Assembly: GCA_022759035.1 (NCBI GenBank)
Contig: JAEMQD010000128.1
Location: forward strand, 1-46,486
Source of the DNA: Thiotrichales bacterium
Lineage (GTDB): Bacteria; Pseudomonadota; Gammaproteobacteria; Thiomicrospirales; Thiomicrospiraceae
DNA length: 46,486 bases
Direction of reading: 5' to 3'
Of the stretch, positions 44,511-46,486 are shown one piece after another. Under the pieces are notes generated by a model, which worked only from the letters and a program-made list of their open reading frames with translations, was not told the DNA's origin and ran no database searches. The translations under genes were made by a program, and so were the position numbers. Position 1 is the first letter of the stretch, and each line of letters opens with the position of its first letter.

Positions 44511-45638
44511 TTGTTAAGATTAATGATTGACGACGCCATCGTAGAAGCGGAACAACTTTTCTCGCCGCTTGGGCGCACTATTATAGTACCAGGACGAACA
44601 ATTGCCCAACGCGCGCATGAAGCAGATGCCCTCATTATTCGCTCACGGACAAAAATAACCGATGCCTTACTGACCAACAACCCGCAACTACGTTTTATTG
44701 GCAGTAGCGTCGTTGGTCTAGACCACATCGACCAATCAGCCTGTAAACACCACGGCGTGCATCTTTATACAGCGCAAGGATGCAACGCACGATCTGTTGC
44801 AGAATACGTTATTAATCACATTGTCCGCTATGCTGTAGAGCAAGACAAACCATTCAGCCAACTCCGTCTCGCCATTATTGGCGTTGGTCATGTTGGTAAA
44901 CAACTTGCTGCCTTAGCACATGCGCTAGGCATCTCGCTGATGCTTAATGATCCACCGCGTGCCGCACAAGAAAAGCACTTCCAACATACCCCGCTCGATC
45001 AATGCTTACAACAAGCCGACATCCTTAGCCTGCACACCCCGCTTACCAATGAAGGTTCGCATCCGACTTTAGGCTTAATTCAAGCGCACAATTTAGCCCT
45101 GCTAAAAAGCGGTAGCTTATTTATTAACGCCGCACGAGGCGACATTGTTGACGAATTAGCCCTATTACAGCGACCAGACCTACACATTATCACCGACTGC
45201 TGGTCGCACGAACCGCATATTAATGAAGCATTACTTGCGCAAAGCGACTGCGCAACGCCACATATTGCAGGTCATGCATGGGATGCAAAACTCCGCGGCG
45301 GATGGATGGTCGCAAATGCCTTATCACAATGGCTAGGACAGAACAGCGCCATCCCCTTTCCTAATCATCACAGCACACACAAAACCCTTACCACACAACA
45401 AAACACCGCTATTGCGCAACTAAATGACATCCTAAAACAAGCTTATGACTTTCAAGCAGACGACAAAATACTGCGCCAAAGCACAGAAAAAACACGTGCA
45501 GAACAATTCGAAAATTATCGCCGCGACTACCCCATGCGGCGAGAATGGAATAACTTAGTCGTTGAAAATAAAGGATTAGCGACACAAAGCCAGCAATGGC
45601 TAGGTGCACTCGGATTTAAACTAATAAACAATGGCTAA
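44511..45638 (+). CDS. pdxB: Erythronate-4-phosphate dehydrogenase PdxB
   Basis: PdxB oxidises 4-phosphoerythronate in the DXP-independent pathway to pyridoxal phosphate. I accept the TTG start at 44511: AAGGAG lies just upstream and MLRLMIDDAI aligns with the E. coli N-terminus MKILVDENMP; an ATG at 44523 would cut the first strand. The 375-residue protein has the NAD-binding IIGVGHVGKQLAAL, SLHTPLTNEG, FINAARGDIVDELAL, and PHIAGHAWDAKLRG motifs. Length matches the family. Confidence 0.93.
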   Translation: MLRLMIDDAIVEAEQLFSPLGRTIIVPGRTIAQRAHEADALIIRSRTKITDALLTNNPQLRFIGSSVVGLDHIDQSACKHHGVHLYTAQGCNARSVAEYVINHIVRYAVEQDKPFSQLRLAIIGVGHVGKQLAALAHALGISLMLNDPPRAAQEKHFQHTPLDQCLQQADILSLHTPLTNEGSHPTLGLIQAHNLALLKSGSLFINAARGDIVDELALLQRPDLHIITDCWSHEPHINEALLAQSDCATPHIAGHAWDAKLRGGWMVANALSQWLGQNSAIPFPNHHSTHKTLTTQQNTAIAQLNDILKQAYDFQADDKILRQSTEKTRAEQFENYRRDYPMRREWNNLVVENKGLATQSQQWLGALGFKLINNG

Positions 45639-45649
45639 TATTAGCCATT
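45630..45649. repeat. Perfect 20-bp palindrome over the pdxB stop
   Basis: AATGGCTAAT and ATTAGCCATT abut to form a perfect, loop-free palindrome spanning the pdxB TAA. It could be a protein-binding site or a weak transcript end; there is no T-tract next to it. Confidence 0.5.
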
Positions 45650-45757
45650 AGTAAATATTATTCACCGATAAAAAAAATAATATTTAGCTTTTAAGGGAAT
45701 AAGTGTATTCTAATTTCCGTCAAATTATTTAATACAAGATTGGAGCATAGCAAAACT

Positions 45758-46330
45758 ATGAATACGGCTAACTGGTTAAAAGGGTTATTACTGGCTGTTG
45801 GCGTTGCCTCACTAAGTGGCTGCGGCACAATTCACGCCATTGGCAACTTAAGTGATGGTGCTGGCGAAACGTTTATGGACATTTGGGATAAATGGGTGGA
45901 CGCAGAGGGTGATATTGCTGAAGCCACTATGTGGAAAATTCAAGTTGAAAAAGGCGTTTCACTCGCAGACGTTAAAGACTCTATTAACAGTGTTGCAACA
46001 AACCGCAATATCAAAAACGTTGGCGAGCTACCACTTTCTGAAGAGTTAAAAGCGCGCGGCATTAAATCTGGCGTGATTCATGTTATGTCTTTCTGTAACC
46101 CAGAAACAGCACGTAAAATGACTGACTTCTCACCTGCTATGGCTGGTTTCTTGCCATGTCGTGTCAATATTGTAGAGCATCCAGATGGTACTTTATGGAT
46201 TTACACCATGAACATGGATATGGCGATCAAAATGGGTCGCAAAATGCCACCAGAATTATTTGAAGCAACGATGCAAGTTCGCGACACAATGTGGGAAATG
46301 TTACAGAAAGGCGCGAAAGGCGAATTCTAA
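45758..46330 (+). CDS. DUF302 domain lipoprotein
   Basis: DUF302 is a small fold of unknown function frequent in sulfur-oxidising bacteria. ATG 45758 yields a 190-residue protein with a lipoprotein signal, lipobox LSGC and Cys22. The mature part begins with a Gly/Asp-rich region and a helix, then the DUF302-like domain (about 60-170) with VIHVMSFCNPETARKM, GFLPCRVNIVEHPDGTLWIYTMNMDMAI and MPPELFEA. Cys residues in SFCNP and LPCRV are notable. The next gene lies 76 bp downstream after a strong hairpin. Confidence 0.88.
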   Translation: MNTANWLKGLLLAVGVASLSGCGTIHAIGNLSDGAGETFMDIWDKWVDAEGDIAEATMWKIQVEKGVSLADVKDSINSVATNRNIKNVGELPLSEELKARGIKSGVIHVMSFCNPETARKMTDFSPAMAGFLPCRVNIVEHPDGTLWIYTMNMDMAIKMGRKMPPELFEATMQVRDTMWEMLQKGAKGEF

Positions 46331-46344
46331 TTCCCCAACCCTAT

Positions 46345-46372
46345 TTGTTACCACACAAGGGTGTGGTAACAA
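46345..46372 (+). other. 12-bp hairpin between DUF302 gene and next gene
   Basis: TTGTTACCACAC (46345-46356) and GTGTGGTAACAA (46361-46372) pair perfectly around an AAGG loop. There is no T-tract, so it resembles the soxZ-soxA hairpin and may process or stabilise the mRNA rather than terminate it. Confidence 0.7.
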
Positions 46373-46406
46373 TGTTACCTAAACTTCATAATAATAGAGG
46401 ATTCTC

Positions 46407-46486
46407 ATGAAGACAATTAACCAAAAACTATTAGCAACAGCGGTTGCTGCTTTATTTGTTTCACCAGCTGCGTTTGCAACAAATGG
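46407..46486 (+). CDS. Exported protein, partial (possible FadL/OmpP1-type porin)
   Basis: Only the first 26 codons are inside the window. They encode a clean Sec signal, MKTINQKLLATAVAALFVSP and cleavage before ATNG (about residue 24). A mature start of ATNG is common in FadL/OmpP1-type outer-membrane proteins, which gives a weak hint of family. An AGAGG site precedes the ATG. Confidence 0.55.
   Translation, partial: MKTINQKLLATAVAALFVSPAAFATN

Noticed and set aside
1-46486. CRISPR array, insertion sequence or prophage
   Set aside because: No direct-repeat array, transposase, integrase or phage structural gene is seen.

Overview
The window looks like a chromosomal segment of a sulfur-oxidising gammaproteobacterium of moderate to low GC. 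The clues are the synteny rsmI <-> lpoA-yraN-dolP, tRNA-Gln-prs-rplY-pth-ychF and fis-purH, gammaproteobacterial LPS and cell-envelope genes, and a soxXYZA thiosulfate-oxidation operon with a one-haem SoxA. A Thiotrichales or Thiomicrospiraceae-like member would fit, but the genus cannot be named from the sequence alone. I see no insertion sequence, prophage, integrase or CRISPR array, so this is core chromosome with some accessory modules.

Layout: 1-400 is RNase P RNA (minus strand). rsmI (minus) diverges from lpoA-yraN-dolP-bepA (plus, 1326-4956), an outer-membrane quality-control and peptidoglycan cluster. The soxXYZA operon (5129-7360) follows, with a structured leader, a strong hairpin between soxZ and soxA and a terminator. 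queE then converges on a minus-strand block: tRNA-Gln, prs, rplY, pth, ychF (8200-11833). rlmKL (minus) comes next. An unknown exported protein, a DedA protein and ispB run on the plus strand (14181-16648).

From 28.0 kb down to 16.7 kb almost everything is one tightly packed minus-strand run: TauE/SafE transporter, unknown exported protein, TtcA-like thiolase, LpxL-like acyltransferase, MscS channel, methyltransferase, gmhA, a membrane-bound c-type cytochrome, and then a four-gene signalling module of REC-DUF3369 response regulator, histidine kinase, outer-membrane barrel and small phosphate-binding-like protein. The last three are translationally coupled and may form one envelope-sensing pathway.

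From 28 kb: rpsT, a DUF1800/DUF1501 exported pair, a 2Fe-2S ferredoxin (minus), fis-purH, a lipoprotein fusing thioredoxin and MsrB domains, a periplasmic alpha-carbonic anhydrase, purD, a YdcH-like small protein, then rpsI/rplM (minus) and a complete tripartite RND efflux operon (minus, TolC-adaptor-pump) with a candidate palindromic operator. An alpha/beta hydrolase, pdxB, a DUF302 lipoprotein and the start of a likely FadL-type outer-membrane protein close the window.

Taken together the segment combines housekeeping (nucleotide, isoprenoid, ribosome, tRNA and rRNA modification, vitamin B6) with traits suited to a sulfide or thiosulfate habitat: Sox enzymes, carbonic anhydrase, periplasmic methionine repair and envelope maintenance. 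soxB, soxCD and any Sox regulator are not in the window. The most interesting unexplained items are the HK/porin/binding-protein module, the zinc-less Trx-MsrB fusion, the hairpins of the sox operon, and a palindromic element between pth and rplY.
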